Source: Thiothrix caldifontis
GTDB taxonomy: Bacteria > Pseudomonadota > Gammaproteobacteria > Thiotrichales > Thiotrichaceae
Length of the DNA: 64,000 nt
Direction: 5' to 3'
Assembly (NCBI RefSeq): GCF_900107695.1
Contig: NZ_FNQP01000004.1
Coordinates: 175,106 to 239,105 of the forward strand
The first letter of the stretch is position 1; each line of letters begins with the position of its first letter. The notes under the pieces were generated by a model. That model made no database searches. It saw nothing but the letters and a program-made list of their open reading frames with translations, and was not told the DNA's origin. The translations under genes were made by a program, and so were the position numbers. Shown piece by piece: positions 1-9,073 of this stretch.

Positions 1-51
1 TGTGTTCCTCCTAAAAACATCAGTATTGCTTATATTTACACGTTTCATTAT

Positions 52-84
52 TGAGTTTCAATTATACCTACTGTTTGGCATACT
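52..84 (+). promoter_or_regulatory. cbbL promoter with candidate CbbR site
   Basis: TGAGTTTCAATTAT lies at 52-65 and contains a -35-like TTTCAA (56-61). A 17-base spacer leads to CATACT (79-84), a plausible -10. The same 14 bases with the same spacing occur upstream of cbbM (6568-6600). The element also fits the LysR half-site form T-N11-A (T52, A64). A second GTTTCA at 42-47 makes a 13-base-spaced direct repeat with the one at 55-60. A weak -35 overlapped by an activator motif is typical of CbbR-dependent promoters; binding itself is inferred. Confidence 0.55.
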
Positions 85-158
85 TCTCCGCATCAGCAGG
101 CAGTGCTTGTTGTTTAGGCAAAAACACTTTTTTCTTATAACCTCGTTGGAGGCACTTC

Positions 159-1580
159 ATGGCAGTTAAGAATTACAGCGCGGGCGTGAAAGAATACCGC
201 GAAACCTACTGGATGCCGGATTACACCCCGAAAGATACCGACATCCTGGCTTGCTTCAAAGTTACACCACAGGCAGGTGTTCCACGTGAAGAAGTCGCCG
301 CAGCGGTAGCCGCAGAATCTTCCACCGGTACATGGACTACCGTTTGGACTGACCTGTTGACCGATCTGGACTACTACAAAGGCCGCGCTTACGCTATCGA
401 AGACGTACCTGGCGATGATACTTGTTTCTACGCTTTCGTGGCTTACCCGATTGACCTGTTTGAAGAAGGTTCAGTCGTTAACGTCATGACCTCTTTGGTT
501 GGTAACGTATTCGGTTTCAAAGCCTTGCGTGCGCTGCGTCTGGAAGACATCCGCTTCCCTATCGCTTACGTCATGACGTGCAACGGTCCACCACAAGGTA
601 TCCAAGTTGAACGTGACATCCTCAACAAATACGGTCGTCCGATGTTGGGTTGCACCATCAAGCCTAAACTGGGTCTGTCTGCTAAGAACTACGGTCGTGC
701 GTGCTACGAAGGTCTGCGCGGCGGTCTGGACTTCACCAAAGACGACGAAAACGTTAACAGCCAGCCATTCATGCGTTGGAGACACCGTTTTGACTTCGTA
801 ATGGAAGCGATTCACAAAGCGGAAGCCGAAACCGGCGAACGCAAAGGTCACTACCTGAACGTGACTGCACCGACTGCTGACGAAATGATGCGCCGTGCAG
901 AGTATGCAAAAGAAATCGGTGCGCCGATCATCATGCACGACTACATCACCGGCGGTTGGGCAGCCAACACCCAATTGGCACAATGGTGCCAAAATAACGG
1001 CATGTTGCTGCACATTCACCGCGCCATGCACGCGGTACTCGACCGCAACCCGCACCACGGTATCCACTTCCGCGTGCTGACCAAGATCCTGCGTCTGTCC
1101 GGCGGCGACCACCTGCACTCCGGTACCGTTGTTGGTAAGTTGGAAGGCGACCGCGAAGCGACCTTGGGCTGGATCGACATCATGCGTGACAGCTACATCA
1201 AAGAAGACCGTTCACGCGGTATCTTCTTCGACCAAGACTGGGGTTCCATGCCAGGCGTATTGCCGGTCGCATCCGGTGGTATCCACGTATGGCACATGCC
1301 AGCACTGGTTAACATCTTCGGTGATGATTCCGTACTGCAATTCGGTGGCGGTACATTAGGTCACCCATGGGGTAACGCGGCGGGCGCTGCTGCTAACCGT
1401 GTCGCGGTTGAAGCTTGCGTTGAAGCACGTAACATGGGGCGCGAAATTGAGAAAGAAGGTAAAGACATTCTGGTTAATGCCGCGAAGTCCAGCCCTGAAC
1501 TGAAGATCGCGATGGAAACTTGGAAAGAAATCAAGTTTGAGTTTGATACTGTTGACAAACTCGACGTTGCTCACAAGTAA
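159..1580 (+). CDS. cbbL: Form I RuBisCO large subunit
   Basis: Catalytic subunit of ribulose-1,5-bisphosphate carboxylase, the CO2-fixing enzyme of the Calvin cycle. The 473-residue length is normal for form I. Visible motifs are the active-site KPKLG (K168), the carbamylated lysine in GLDFTKDDE (K194), and the loop-6 region around [10 protein letters not shown] good ribosome site (GGAGG) lies about 7 bases before the ATG. cbbS follows after 33 bases, so the L8S8 holoenzyme is made from one message. No carboxysome genes are adjacent, so this looks like a cytosolic form IA enzyme of the cbbLSQO cluster type (subtype inferred from context). Confidence 0.98.
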   Translation: MAVKNYSAGVKEYRETYWMPDYTPKDTDILACFKVTPQAGVPREEVAAAVAAESSTGTWTTVWTDLLTDLDYYKGRAYAIEDVPGDDTCFYAFVAYPIDLFEEGSVVNVMTSLVGNVFGFKALRALRLEDIRFPIAYVMTCNGPPQGIQVERDILNKYGRPMLGCTIKPKLGLSAKNYGRACYEGLRGGLDFTKDDENVNSQPFMRWRHRFDFVMEAIHKAEAETGERKGHYLNVTAPTADEMMRRAEYAKEIGAPIIMHDYITGGWAANTQLAQWCQNNGMLLHIHRAMHAVLDRNPHHGIHFRVLTKILRLSGGDHLHSGTVVGKLEGDREATLGWIDIMRDSYIKEDRSRGIFFDQDWGSMPGVLPVASGGIHVWHMPALVNIFGDDSVLQFGGGTLGHPWGNAAGAAANRVAVEACVEARNMGREIEKEGKDILVNAAKSSPELKIAMETWKEIKFEFDTVDKLDVAHK

Positions 1581-1613
1581 TTGATTCTTTAACCTAATTT
1601 TGGAGTACATCAC

Positions 1614-1970
1614 ATGAGTGATATGCAAGACTACAAATCAAGCTTGAGCAATGCCGAGAGCCGCAAGTTTGAAACTTTCTCTTACCTGCCAGCGATGAAT
1701 GCGGATCAAACGCGCAAGCAAATCCAATACATCGTCAACAAAGGTTGGAACCCGTCCATCGAACACACTGAACCAGAAAATGCCTCCGGCAGCTACTGGT
1801 ACATGTGGAAACTGCCGATGTTCGGCGAAACCAACGTTGACACCATCTTGGCAGAACTTGAAAACTGCCATGCAGCCCACCCGAACAACCATGTGCGTTT
1901 GCTGGGTCTGGACAACTACGCACAATGTGCGGGTGCTTCGATGGTTATCTATCGCGGTAAAACTGTCTAA
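1614..1970 (+). CDS. cbbS: Form I RuBisCO small subunit
   Basis: 118-residue small subunit that caps the form I octamer. The N-terminal ETFSYLP, the [19 protein letters not shown] core (here [12 protein letters not shown]) and the C-terminal region rich in aromatic residues are typical of the RbcS/CbbS family. It follows cbbL by 33 bases with a GGAG ribosome site and is surely co-transcribed. A GC-rich hairpin sits 16 bases past the stop (1986-2014) and separates cbbLS from the downstream accessory genes. Confidence 0.98.
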   Translation: MSDMQDYKSSLSNAESRKFETFSYLPAMNADQTRKQIQYIVNKGWNPSIEHTEPENASGSYWYMWKLPMFGETNVDTILAELENCHAAHPNNHVRLLGLDNYAQCAGASMVIYRGKTV

Positions 1971-1985
1971 TTGATTAGGTGACAG

Positions 1986-2014
1986 TGTGTGGGGTGTATA
2001 CAATACCCCCACAT
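1986..2014 (+). other. Hairpin between cbbS and downstream genes
   Basis: TGTGGGG (88-94 of the 19xx block) pairs with CCCCACA (2007-2013), with one bulged C and three further inner pairs. There is no T tract after it, so it is less likely a full terminator. It more likely acts as a 3'-end stabiliser or partial attenuator that leaves more cbbLS than cbbQO message. A similar hairpin follows cbbM. Confidence 0.5.
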
Positions 2015-2038
2015 TAATCGCTAGAGGAGTACCGTTTC

Positions 2039-2353
2039 ATGGCTACAAAACCCGACCGTTACATTGGCATCAACAATGACATCAACGGTGGCATGACCAC
2101 TATTGGTAAGATTATCCGCGATGCGTGGGTCTTTGGTCTGATTCCCGAAACGGAAACTTGTCAAAATTGGAACCTAGCCGGGATTGACACTTTGCTGCAA
2201 AAGGTTAATGCCGAGTGGGACAAATACGGCTGTTTAGTCAGCCGCCTTCCCCCTGAGCTGGCAGCACGCCACCAACTCATTCATGATGCCGCCATCGCCA
2301 AAGCACGCGCGGCAGGTTGGTCGGGTGAACACGAAACCGACTACGAAGATTAA
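2039..2353 (+). CDS. Uncharacterised protein of the cbb operon
   Basis: 104-residue soluble protein with no signal peptide or membrane segment. It starts MATKPDRYIGINND and ends in an acidic ETDYED tail, with two cysteines (in ETCQNWN and KYGCLVS). The start has an AGAGGAG ribosome site. It sits between cbbS and cbbQ in the same direction, with 30 bases to cbbQ, so it probably belongs to the RuBisCO operon. I do not recognise a named domain. A role in RuBisCO assembly or activation is only a guess from position. The form II cluster in this window has no copy. Confidence 0.8.
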   Translation: MATKPDRYIGINNDINGGMTTIGKIIRDAWVFGLIPETETCQNWNLAGIDTLLQKVNAEWDKYGCLVSRLPPELAARHQLIHDAAIAKARAAGWSGEHETDYED

Positions 2354-2383
2354 AAACTTCACAGAATTTCAAGAGGATTAGCC

Positions 2384-3196
2384 ATGTCTGCATCCGTTGA
2401 CCCAAACCAATACACCGTTAAACACGAACCTTATTACGAAGCAGTTGGCGACGAAATTGCACTTTATGAAGCTGCTTACAGCGCACGGATGCCGATGATG
2501 CTCAAAGGCCCGACCGGTTGTGGTAAATCGCGTTTCGTCGAACACATGGCATGGCGGCTGAAACGTCCACTGATCACCGTGGCGTGTAATGAAGACATGA
2601 CTGCCTCTGACTTGGTAGGGCGTTTTCTGCTCGACAAAGACGGCACGAAATGGCAAGACGGCCCTTTAGCAACTGCGGCACGAATGGGCGCAATTTGCTA
2701 TTTGGATGAAATCGTGGAAGCCCGCCAAGATACCACAGTCGTCATCCACCCACTAACCGACCACCGCCGCACCTTACCGCTGGACAAAAAAGGTGAGTTG
2801 ATTGAAGCCCACCCTGATTTTCAGTTGGTCATTTCCTACAACCCCGGCTACCAAAGCTTGATGAAGGACTTGAAGCAATCCACCAAGCAACGGTTTGGGG
2901 CATTGGATTTTGACTATCCGCGTGAAGCGATTGAAATCGCCATCGTTTCCAAAGAATCCGGCGTGGATGAAAAGACGGCGGCAAAACTGGTTCAGATTGC
3001 CCACCGTGCGCGTAACCTCAAAGGTCACGGGCTGGATGAAGGTATTTCCACCCGCTTATTGGTTTACGCAGGACAATTGATCAACAAAGGGGTTACACCG
3101 TTGGCGGCGTGTTCAATGACAATGGTGACACCGTTGACCGACGACCCTGATATGCGGGATACATTGAACGCAGCGGTACAAACGTTCTTTGGGTAA
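2384..3196 (+). CDS. cbbQ: RuBisCO activase AAA+ subunit CbbQ (form I cluster)
   Basis: MoxR-family AAA+ ATPase of 270 residues. In the CbbQ/CbbO system a CbbQ hexamer with one CbbO removes inhibitory sugar phosphates from RuBisCO. A canonical Walker A, GPTGCGKS, is at residues 42-49. Walker B is ICYLDEI near residue 105, and an arginine-rich sensor region follows. The AGAGG ribosome site is well placed. cbbO follows after 18 bases. It is very similar along its length to the second copy at 8113, which differs at the first Walker A residue. Confidence 0.96.
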   Translation: MSASVDPNQYTVKHEPYYEAVGDEIALYEAAYSARMPMMLKGPTGCGKSRFVEHMAWRLKRPLITVACNEDMTASDLVGRFLLDKDGTKWQDGPLATAARMGAICYLDEIVEARQDTTVVIHPLTDHRRTLPLDKKGELIEAHPDFQLVISYNPGYQSLMKDLKQSTKQRFGALDFDYPREAIEIAIVSKESGVDEKTAAKLVQIAHRARNLKGHGLDEGISTRLLVYAGQLINKGVTPLAACSMTMVTPLTDDPDMRDTLNAAVQTFFG

Positions 3197-3214
3197 ACCA
3201 AACGGTAGGCAACT

Positions 3215-5560
3215 ATGGCAATCCATCTTGAAGAATATCGGGAGTTCCTCGAAAAAATAACGCCACGTGTGCGTGATGTCCTCGATGGTTCCTACCAAGA
3301 AGCCACGCGGGTGATGTCGCCCGGCGGGTTGCAAGATTACTTGGATGGTGCAAAAGCCATTCAGAAACTAGGGCGCGGCGAAGACCTGCTCATCACCTAT
3401 TTGCAGGAAATGCCGCTGGTTGCCAAAGAATGCGGCGAAGACATTATCCCCGATGTGGTCACAGCGGCAATGAAACTGGCGTCGATGGTGTCAGGCGAAG
3501 TTATTACCCTGATGCTATCAAGCCTACCTACTGCATCGCGGCATTTGGGGGATGCAGAATTGGTGCGCGGCTACCTGACGTTTATTCACCAGTTTTCCTC
3601 GACAGCGGCACGCGGTTTGCGCCCGATGCTGAATCACATGGATGAGTTACTCTCCAAACTCACCCTGAGCGGCTTGCGGCGTTGGGCGAATTTTGGGGCG
3701 CAAGCCTACCGCCGTGATTTCAATAATTTAACCAAATATTTTGATCTGGAATCAGCGGATAGTCGCGCTACTTTGCAGAAAGAACGGCGCGGGGTGTTGT
3801 TTGTCAAAACCCAGCGTAAGCTGAATTTTTACTTGCGGGCGTTGTGGGCGCGTGACTTTTTCCTGCGTCCGACGGGTGCGGATTACACCGATTTCCGCCC
3901 TTACATCGAGCACCGTATTTTCCATATGCCAGATGCGGTGGATGATCTTGGCGATATTCCGGGGCTGGAATTGTACCGCGCTACCGCTGCGCACATGGCA
4001 GCACACCTGATGTATACCCGTAAGGCGTTGTCGGCGGAACAACTTAGTCCTGCGCAATTGTTTTTCATCGGCTTTATGGAAGATGCGCGGGTCGAATACA
4101 AAGCCACGCAAGCCTTTCCGGGGCTGAAAACCTTGTGGAGTCGGCTGCTGACCGCGAATTATGACGGCGCGGTTGAACATCCGACCATGCGTTTGCTGGA
4201 AAACATCGCGCTGATGTTGCTGGATGAGCAGGTCACGGGTAAGGGTGATGAGGCGATTAGTGCGTTCGTGGCGAAATTCCATGCGAATATTGCGGAAAAG
4301 CAGGATGATGGGCAGTTCTCATGGCTGATGGGCGTGGAGCTTTACAATCTGTTTGCGGGGCGACGTGAAGTGCCGAGCTTGCGGATTCTGGAGCGCATCC
4401 GCATCCCTTACCGCGATGACAACCGTTATGTCTGGACGATGGAAGAAATGACGTGGGATGTTGGGTTTGAATACGTCCCCGCCAGCCAACGGCAAGTGCG
4501 CCGTCAGGTCAATGTGATGATGATGGCGAACGAGGTCGATTGCGAACTCGCGGGCGATGACGCGCAGGAAATCTGGACGTGTTCCACCGAAATGCGCCCG
4601 TATGAAGACGATTTGACCGACAACACCAAGACTTTCAATGAGATGTGGGGCAAAGAGCCGGTTTCTGAACCGTTTCATTATCACGAATGGGATTACCACA
4701 TTCAGTTGCACCGCCCCGATTGGGTGACGGTGTATGAACGTCGCCAGCAACGCGGTGATCCTGATGATATTCGGGCGATTATTGATGCTTACCGCCCGGT
4801 GGCGCATCGCATTAAGCAGATTATCGACTTGCTGACTCCCGATGGGGTGCAACGCCAACGCGGGCTGGAAGATGGCGACGAAATCGACATTAATGCGGCG
4901 GTGGATGCGATGATTTCGATCCGCATGGGTGAACAGCCGAACCCGCGCATTACCATGCGTAACGTGATTAAAAACCGTGACTTGGCGGTGGTGGTGTTGC
5001 TGGATTTGTCGCAATCCACCAATGAGGCGATGAAGGGTTCAGACAAAACGGTGCTGCAATTGACCCGCGAAGCCTCGACGCTGGTGGCAACGGCGATTGA
5101 GGGGATTGGCGACCCGTATGCGATTCACGGCTTTGCGTCGGATGGGCGGCATGATGTGCAGTATTTCCGCTTGAAGGATTTCAACCAGCATTTCGATGAT
5201 GAAGCAAAGTCACGGCTGGCGGGGATGAAGGGGGGGCTTTCCACCCGCATGGGGGCAGCGTTACGTCATGCGGCGCACCATTTGCACAAGCAACCGGAAC
5301 GCCGCAAGCTGGTATTGCTAGTGACGGATGGCGAACCGGCAGATATTGACGAGCGCGACCCGCAGCATTTGCGCTTCGATGCGAAAAAGGCGGTGGAGGA
5401 GTTGTATAGCCAAGGGGTGCAAACGTATTGTTTAACGCTTGACCCGCACGCCGATGATTATGTGAAACGGATTTTCGGGCAGAATAATTACACGGTGATT
5501 GACCATGTGGATCGGTTGCCGGAGCAATTGCCGGTGTTGTTTGCGAGTTTGACGAAGTAG
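3215..5560 (+). CDS. cbbO: RuBisCO activase adaptor CbbO (form I cluster)
   Basis: 781-residue partner of CbbQ. The C-terminal von Willebrand factor A domain carries the metal-binding MIDAS motif DLSQS near residue 596, followed by a VTDGEPADID segment. The long N-terminal part is the CbbO-specific region that docks on the CbbQ ring. In characterised systems the vWA domain contacts the RuBisCO large subunit. It ends 3 bases before the end of the convergent cbbR. The paralogue at 9074 is 31 residues shorter, with most of the difference in the middle region. Confidence 0.95.
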   Translation: MAIHLEEYREFLEKITPRVRDVLDGSYQEATRVMSPGGLQDYLDGAKAIQKLGRGEDLLITYLQEMPLVAKECGEDIIPDVVTAAMKLASMVSGEVITLMLSSLPTASRHLGDAELVRGYLTFIHQFSSTAARGLRPMLNHMDELLSKLTLSGLRRWANFGAQAYRRDFNNLTKYFDLESADSRATLQKERRGVLFVKTQRKLNFYLRALWARDFFLRPTGADYTDFRPYIEHRIFHMPDAVDDLGDIPGLELYRATAAHMAAHLMYTRKALSAEQLSPAQLFFIGFMEDARVEYKATQAFPGLKTLWSRLLTANYDGAVEHPTMRLLENIALMLLDEQVTGKGDEAISAFVAKFHANIAEKQDDGQFSWLMGVELYNLFAGRREVPSLRILERIRIPYRDDNRYVWTMEEMTWDVGFEYVPASQRQVRRQVNVMMMANEVDCELAGDDAQEIWTCSTEMRPYEDDLTDNTKTFNEMWGKEPVSEPFHYHEWDYHIQLHRPDWVTVYERRQQRGDPDDIRAIIDAYRPVAHRIKQIIDLLTPDGVQRQRGLEDGDEIDINAAVDAMISIRMGEQPNPRITMRNVIKNRDLAVVVLLDLSQSTNEAMKGSDKTVLQLTREASTLVATAIEGIGDPYAIHGFASDGRHDVQYFRLKDFNQHFDDEAKSRLAGMKGGLSTRMGAALRHAAHHLHKQPERRKLVLLVTDGEPADIDERDPQHLRFDAKKAVEELYSQGVQTYCLTLDPHADDYVKRIFGQNNYTVIDHVDRLPEQLPVLFASLTK

Positions 5561-5563
5561 GCT

Positions 5564-6487
5564 TTAAGCCAACAACAACTGCTGATAATCCTGCGAATAC
5601 GTCGCTGCCTCCGCAATCACATACTCCTTAAACGCCTGCGCCGCAGGGGAAAGCCATTTCCCCTCCCGCGTCACGATATGCCAATAACGCTGGATCGGGA
5701 AATTCTGCACATCCAGAATCGCCAACGAATGCGTTTCCAGTTCCAGCCGGATACTGTGCAACGACACAATCCCCAACCCCAGCCCCGCAATCACCGAATA
5801 CTTGATCGACTCATTGCTACCCATTTCCAGCGTACTGGTAAACGTATGCCCGTGTTCGGCAAAGAACCGCTCAATCGCCGCGCGTGTCCCCGACCCCGGT
5901 TCACGCACTACAAACTTTTCGCCAATAATTGCGGATACCGAAATAGCCTTCTGCCCCGCCAGCGGATGATTCGCAGGTGCAATCAACACCAGCGGATTGC
6001 ACATCAAACGTTGCGAATGCAAATCCAGATTCGACGGCGGCTCACCCATCACCACCAAATCTGCCTCGTAATTCTGTAACTGTTCCACCAGCGTCTTACG
6101 GTTGGTGATATTCAATGACACCGTAATTCCTTCATTCTGCTGCGAAAATCCCGCCAACATCCGCGTAATGAAATAAATCGAGGTGTTCGCCGCCGATACA
6201 TTGATAACGCCCTGATGCACATCCTTCAACTCTTCCAGCGTTTCCACCATGCCCTGATATTTCGCGGAAATCTCGCAGGTATAGGTGTGCATTGCCCGCC
6301 CCGCCGCCGTCAGCACAATGCGCTTGCCTTGGCGTTCAAATAACGACAAACCCACGTTTTCTTCCAATTGCTTGACCTGCATGGATATTGCAGGCTGCGT
6401 CATGTGCAACAATTCAGCGGCGCGAGTAAAGTTTTCCGTTTGGGCAACGGTCTGGAAGATCTGGATCTGGCGGAACGAAATGTGCAT
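5564..6487 (-). CDS. cbbR: LysR-type regulator CbbR
   Basis: 307-residue LysR-family transcription regulator. The N-terminal winged helix-turn-helix (RQIQIFQTVAQTENFTRAAELLHMTQPAIS) and the C-terminal substrate-binding fold match the CbbR subgroup. It is divergent from cbbM, with the shared regulatory region in between, the classic arrangement for CbbR, which activates RuBisCO operons in response to metabolites such as NADPH or RuBP. The matched sequence motif at both cbbL and cbbM promoters suggests it may control both operons. Subfamily assignment rests on fold plus position. Confidence 0.92.
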   Translation of the reverse strand: MHISFRQIQIFQTVAQTENFTRAAELLHMTQPAISMQVKQLEENVGLSLFERQGKRIVLTAAGRAMHTYTCEISAKYQGMVETLEELKDVHQGVINVSAANTSIYFITRMLAGFSQQNEGITVSLNITNRKTLVEQLQNYEADLVVMGEPPSNLDLHSQRLMCNPLVLIAPANHPLAGQKAISVSAIIGEKFVVREPGSGTRAAIERFFAEHGHTFTSTLEMGSNESIKYSVIAGLGLGIVSLHSIRLELETHSLAILDVQNFPIQRYWHIVTREGKWLSPAAQAFKEYVIAEAATYSQDYQQLLLA

Positions 6488-6567
6488 GTTGACTAATTAA
6501 CTCGGAAATTCAGGGTTTCTTGCTATCAGCATAACATAATCAAGCCTGATGTTTAAGTAAGAATAAA

Positions 6568-6600
6568 TGAGTTTCAATTATGTTAAGCATCACTTATACT
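6568..6600 (+). promoter_or_regulatory. cbbM promoter with candidate CbbR site
   Basis: TGAGTTTCAATTAT at 6568-6581 is identical to 52-65 before cbbL. TTTCAA (6572-6577) as -35 and TATACT (6595-6600) as -10 are 17 bases apart, the same spacing as at cbbL. T6568 and A6580 fit T-N11-A. The site lies in the cbbR/cbbM divergent gap, so it could also serve cbbR autoregulation. Confidence 0.6.
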
Positions 6601-6652
6601 TGCGCCCATCGAGAGTTATTGAACCATTTTTTACTCAATTGAGGAGAGAGTC

Positions 6653-8032
6653 ATGGACCAATCTGGACGTTACGCGGATCTTAGTCTGAAAGAAGAAGAC
6701 CTGATCGCAGGTGGTGGGCACATTCTGGTTGCCTACAAAATGAAGCCAAAAGCTGGCTATGGCTATCTGGAAGCGGCTGCGCATTTGGCAGCAGAATCTT
6801 CCACCGGTACTAACGTTGAAGTTTGCACCACCGATGATTTCACCAAGGGCGTTGATGCGCTGGTGTACCACATCGACGAAGCAACCGAAGACATGCGTAT
6901 CGCGTACCCGATTGACTTGTTCGACCGCAACATCACCGACGGGCGCATGATGCTGGTGTCTTTCCTGACACTGGTTATCGGTAACAACCAGGGCATGGGC
7001 GACATCGAACACGCTCAAATGATCGACTTCTACATGCCGCCACGCGCTATCCAGTTGTTCGACGGCCCTGCGAAAGACATTTCTGACATGTGGCGTATCC
7101 TCGGTCGTGATGTGAACAACGGTGGTTACATCGCCGGTACTATCATCAAGCCTAAGCTGGGTCTGCGCCCTGAGCCATTCGCTCACGCGGCTTACCAATT
7201 CTGGCTCGGCGGCGACTTCATCAAGAACGATGAACCGCAAGGCAACCAGGTTTTCTGCCCAGCGAAAAAAGTTTACCCACTCGTATACGACGCCATGAAG
7301 CGTGCACAAGACGAAACCGGTCAAGCGAAACTGTTCTCTGCGAACATCACCGCTGACGACCATTACGAAATGTGCGCCCGTGCTGATTTCATCCTCGAAA
7401 CCTTCGGGCCTGATGCAGACAAGGTTGCGTTCCTGGTCGACGGTTACGTTGGTGGCCCTGGCATGATTACTACCGCACGTCGCCAGTACCCTAACCAGTA
7501 CCTGCACTACCATCGTGCTGGTCACGGCGCGATCACTTCCCCGTCTTCCAAGCGTGGTTACACTGCGTTTGTATTGGCGAAAATGTCACGTCTGCAAGGT
7601 GCTTCCGGTATCCACGTCGGCACCATGGGCTTCGGCAAAATGGAAGGCGGTTCCGATGACAAAATCATCGCGTACATGATCGAACGTGACGAGTGCCAAG
7701 GCCCTGTCTACTTCCAGAAGTGGTATGGCATGAAGCCAACTACCCCAATCATCTCTGGCGGTATGAACGCTCTGCGCCTGCCGGGCTTCTTCCAGAACCT
7801 GGGTCACGGTAACGTTATCAACACGTCCGGTGGTGGTTCTTACGGTCACATTGACAGCCCAGCGGCTGGCGCGATTTCCCTGCGTCAATCCTATGAGTGC
7901 TGGAAATCCGGTGCTGACCCGATTGAATTTGCGAAAGAGCACAAAGAATTTGCTCGCGCATTCGAGTCATTCCCTGGCGATGCTGACAAGCTGTTCCCAG
8001 GCTGGCGCGAAAAGCTGGGCGTACACAAGTAA
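6653..8032 (+). CDS. cbbM: Form II RuBisCO
   Basis: 459-residue form II RuBisCO, which needs no small subunit. The carbamylation lysine falls at K191 in [13 protein letters not shown], the same number as in the Rhodospirillum rubrum enzyme. [11 protein letters not shown] and the C-terminal [15 protein letters not shown] are also form II signatures. The GAGGAGAG ribosome site is strong. Form II enzymes usually work at high CO2 and low O2, so the cell can probably switch enzymes with habitat. Downstream come a hairpin, cbbQ2 and cbbO2. Confidence 0.98.
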   Translation: MDQSGRYADLSLKEEDLIAGGGHILVAYKMKPKAGYGYLEAAAHLAAESSTGTNVEVCTTDDFTKGVDALVYHIDEATEDMRIAYPIDLFDRNITDGRMMLVSFLTLVIGNNQGMGDIEHAQMIDFYMPPRAIQLFDGPAKDISDMWRILGRDVNNGGYIAGTIIKPKLGLRPEPFAHAAYQFWLGGDFIKNDEPQGNQVFCPAKKVYPLVYDAMKRAQDETGQAKLFSANITADDHYEMCARADFILETFGPDADKVAFLVDGYVGGPGMITTARRQYPNQYLHYHRAGHGAITSPSSKRGYTAFVLAKMSRLQGASGIHVGTMGFGKMEGGSDDKIIAYMIERDECQGPVYFQKWYGMKPTTPIISGGMNALRLPGFFQNLGHGNVINTSGGGSYGHIDSPAAGAISLRQSYECWKSGADPIEFAKEHKEFARAFESFPGDADKLFPGWREKLGVHK

Positions 8033-8052
8033 GCCGCAAGCTACCACAGTAA

Positions 8053-8082
8053 AGGTGGGTGGTGCATTCGCACTGCCCACTT
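8053..8082 (+). other. Hairpin between cbbM and cbbQ2
   Basis: GTGGGTGGTGC (8055-8065) pairs with GCACTGCCCAC (8070-8080) around the loop ATTC, an 11-pair stem with two G-T pairs. No run of T follows, so it is more likely an mRNA-stabilising or partial-termination element than a hard stop. It is the counterpart of the hairpin after cbbS. Confidence 0.5.
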
Positions 8083-8112
8083 CTCCCCATCTCTCTGTCA
8101 GGAATCCCACCC

Positions 8113-8916
8113 ATGACCGACGCTTCCCAATACACCATCCAACACGAACCCTTCTACCAAGCCACCGGACGCGAAGTCGAACTGTACCAAGCTGCGTACC
8201 GTTCCCGCTTACCGGTAATGGTGAAAGACCCGACGGGTTGCGGTAAATCGCGTTTCGTCGAACACATGGCATGGAAACTCGGCAAGCCACTGATCACAGT
8301 CGCTTGTAACGAAGACATGACCGCCTCCGATCTGGTCGGACGCTATTTACTCGAAGCCAATGGCACACGCTGGCTGGATGGCCCGTTGACCACCGCCGCC
8401 CGCATTGGCGCGATTTGCTACCTCGATGAAATCGTTGAGGCACGCCAAGATACTACCGTAGTCATTCACCCGCTGACGGATCACCGCCGCACTTTGCCAC
8501 TGGATAAAAAAGGCGAATTGGTGAACGCGCACCCCGATTTTCAGTTGGTGATTTCCTACAATCCGGGCTATCAAAGCCTGATGAAAGATTTGAAACAGTC
8601 CACCAAGCAACGCTTTGTGGCCTTCGATTTTGACTACCCTGCCGCTGATGTCGAATCCACCATTTTGCAACAAGAAGCAAACGTGGACGCGGCAATGGCG
8701 GATAAGTTGGTGAAAATTGCCCATACCGCCCGTAACCTGAAAGGGCATGGGCTGGATGAAGGCATTTCCACCCGTTTGCTGGTGTACGCCGCCAACCTGA
8801 TGCGCGACGGGATTGCAGCGGGTGACGCTTGCCGCATGGCACTGGTTAGCCCGATTACCGATGATGCGGATATTCGCAGCACGCTGAACCACGCGATTGA
8901 CGCGATTTTTGGGTAA
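8113..8916 (+). CDS. cbbQ2: RuBisCO activase AAA+ subunit CbbQ2 (form II cluster)
   Basis: 267-residue MoxR-type AAA+ ATPase, the second CbbQ copy, linked to form II RuBisCO. I chose the ATG at 8113 because MTDASQYTIQHEP aligns with the start of the first CbbQ and AGGAA precedes it; an upstream in-frame ATG at 8059 lies within the hairpin. Walker B (ICYLDEI) is intact, but Walker A reads DPTGCGKS at residues 39-46. The first glycine, GGC in the form I copy, is here GAC (8227-8229). This could weaken nucleotide binding or be tolerated; it cannot be decided from sequence. Confidence 0.95.
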   Translation: MTDASQYTIQHEPFYQATGREVELYQAAYRSRLPVMVKDPTGCGKSRFVEHMAWKLGKPLITVACNEDMTASDLVGRYLLEANGTRWLDGPLTTAARIGAICYLDEIVEARQDTTVVIHPLTDHRRTLPLDKKGELVNAHPDFQLVISYNPGYQSLMKDLKQSTKQRFVAFDFDYPAADVESTILQQEANVDAAMADKLVKIAHTARNLKGHGLDEGISTRLLVYAANLMRDGIAAGDACRMALVSPITDDADIRSTLNHAIDAIFG

Positions 8917-8919
8917 ACA

Positions 8920-9048
8920 CTCCGAACATTCCCCCCATCCCCAGCCCTTCCCCCGCAAGGGGTGAAGGGAGCAAGATAGAAGAAGAGAAAGTTTCTTGTC
9001 CCCTCCACCCCTTGCGGGGGGAGGGTTAGGGAGGGGGGAGGTTCGGAG
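8920..9048 (+). repeat. REP-pair (REPIN-like) hairpin before cbbO2
   Basis: A 129-base imperfect inverted repeat with arms of about 55 bases: 8920-8975 starts CTCCGAAC and 8993-9048 ends GTTCGGAG. Each arm contains its own small palindrome around CCCCGCAAGGGG. The loop is about 17 AG-rich bases. It fills nearly all the cbbQ2-cbbO2 gap. Two inverted REP units like this are normally moved by RAYT transposases; none is visible here. In mRNA it would form a very stable stem upstream of the cbbO2 start. Confidence 0.75.
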
Positions 9049-9073
9049 GATGCAGGTAAATCTCGGAGTCACC

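Noticed and set aside
1..51. Upstream end of the window before the cbbL promoter
   Set aside because: No coding frame or further clear motif can be supported in so short a piece; an upstream gene, if any, is outside the window.
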